The notes beneath the pieces are model-generated. The model saw only the letters and a list, made by a program, of their open reading frames with translations, searched no databases and was not told the DNA's origin. Shown piece by piece: positions 33,935 to 34,106 of a stretch of 34,106 bases of DNA; position 1 is the stretch's first letter, and each line of letters starts with the position of its first letter. Position numbers and translations under genes: made by a program. This DNA is from an uncultured Aquimarina sp. (GTDB lineage: Bacteria > Bacteroidota > Bacteroidia > Flavobacteriales > Flavobacteriaceae), in the NCBI GenBank assembly GCA_938011245.1, contig CALLUJ010000149.1, forward strand, positions 1-34,106, given 5' to 3'.

Positions 33935-34106
33935 CAAGACCGTTGCAAGGAATTTTCAAAAAAATACAGAATTCCTTATCTTTAAATATGGAATTAATAT
34001 CTCAGCCTACTTTAGCCGATAGTATTTGTGATTTACGGACACGAAAAATAAAGAAGACTTTCTTCACCCAAATCAACAATTTAATTAACTGGGATTCTAT
34101 CGACTA
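33935..34106 (+). mobile_element. Left end of an IS5-family insertion sequence
   Basis: Sequence character changes at about 33935, with the terminal-repeat-like AGACCGTTGCAAGGAATTTT, which resembles the GAGACCTTTGCA ends of several IS5-family elements. A transposase gene starts about 50 bp inside. The right end, the matching inverted repeat and the target duplication lie outside the window. The exact outer base is uncertain by a few nucleotides. Confidence 0.65.
33988..34106 (+). CDS. IS5-family transposase, N-terminal part
   Basis: ATG at 33988 opens a frame with no stop to the right edge (39 codons). The product reads MELISQPTLADSICDLR, then RKIKKTFFTQINNLINWDSID. This lines up with the start of the IS5 transposase, where a short LxFADS-type stretch is followed by a basic helix and a Leu-Pro/Asn-Trp motif (QILPWQNM in IS5, NLINWDSI here). 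The DDE catalytic residues would lie further on and are not seen. Confidence 0.7.
   Translation, partial: MELISQPTLADSICDLRTRKIKKTFFTQINNLINWDSID

Noticed and set aside
1..34106. CRISPR array, phage operon or toxin-antitoxin pair
   Set aside because: No regularly spaced repeats, cas genes, phage structural genes or convincing toxin-antitoxin pair were found; MazG here is a nucleotide pyrophosphohydrolase, not part of MazEF.

Overview
The window looks like chromosome from a member of the Bacteroidota, most likely Flavobacteriaceae. It is AT-rich, genes lack Shine-Dalgarno sequences, and several upstream regions carry the Bacteroidota promoter pattern TTTG-N19-21-TAnnTTTG. Gene content agrees: a YtxJ-type bacilliredoxin, an archaeal/eukaryotic-type ProRS, a Bacteroidota START-like protein and a FadL-type outer-membrane protein. 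No species can be named from sequence alone.

Layout. (1) 1-510: the start of a leftward lipoprotein gene with a beta-helix/polysaccharidase-like N-terminus, then a gene-free AT-rich stretch to 1393. (2) 1394-12777: one tight rightward block for urea use: outer-membrane porin, NiCoT/UreH-type nickel permease, urea ABC transporter urtABCDE, a fused urease gamma-beta subunit, ureC, ureF and ureG. ureD follows alone on the opposite strand (12839-13669). No ureE is present. (3) 13895-14131: a small secreted-protein reading frame broken by a TAG. (4) 14182-25387: housekeeping genes: mscS-like channel, proS, a low-complexity lipoprotein, a FadL-like protein, folE, yaaA, aroA, an 84-aa membrane protein, mazG, an ABC-F ATPase and ytxJ. 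(5) 25710-33181: glyA, then an NTPase-recQ-fmt operon, an HU gene, a YqgE/AlgH-family gene, a class IV aminotransferase and a START-like protein. (6) 33358-34106: a tRNA-Met(CAU) with a tyrosine recombinase remnant just downstream. That remnant is cut by the left end of an IS5-family element, which looks like the edge of an integrated element that has decayed.

How the genes work together. The porin would bring urea across the outer membrane, UrtA would capture it in the periplasm and UrtBCDE would import it. UreAB/UreC would hydrolyse it, with UreD, UreF and UreG inserting nickel supplied by the UreH-like permease. An imperfect hairpin between urtA and urtB may raise urtA expression over the membrane subunits. 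Elsewhere the most notable non-coding signals are perfect inverted repeats in the promoters of the HU gene and the tRNA gene, an intrinsic terminator that ends exactly at the start codon of the aminotransferase gene, and a 15-bp inverted repeat between the convergent mscS and proS.
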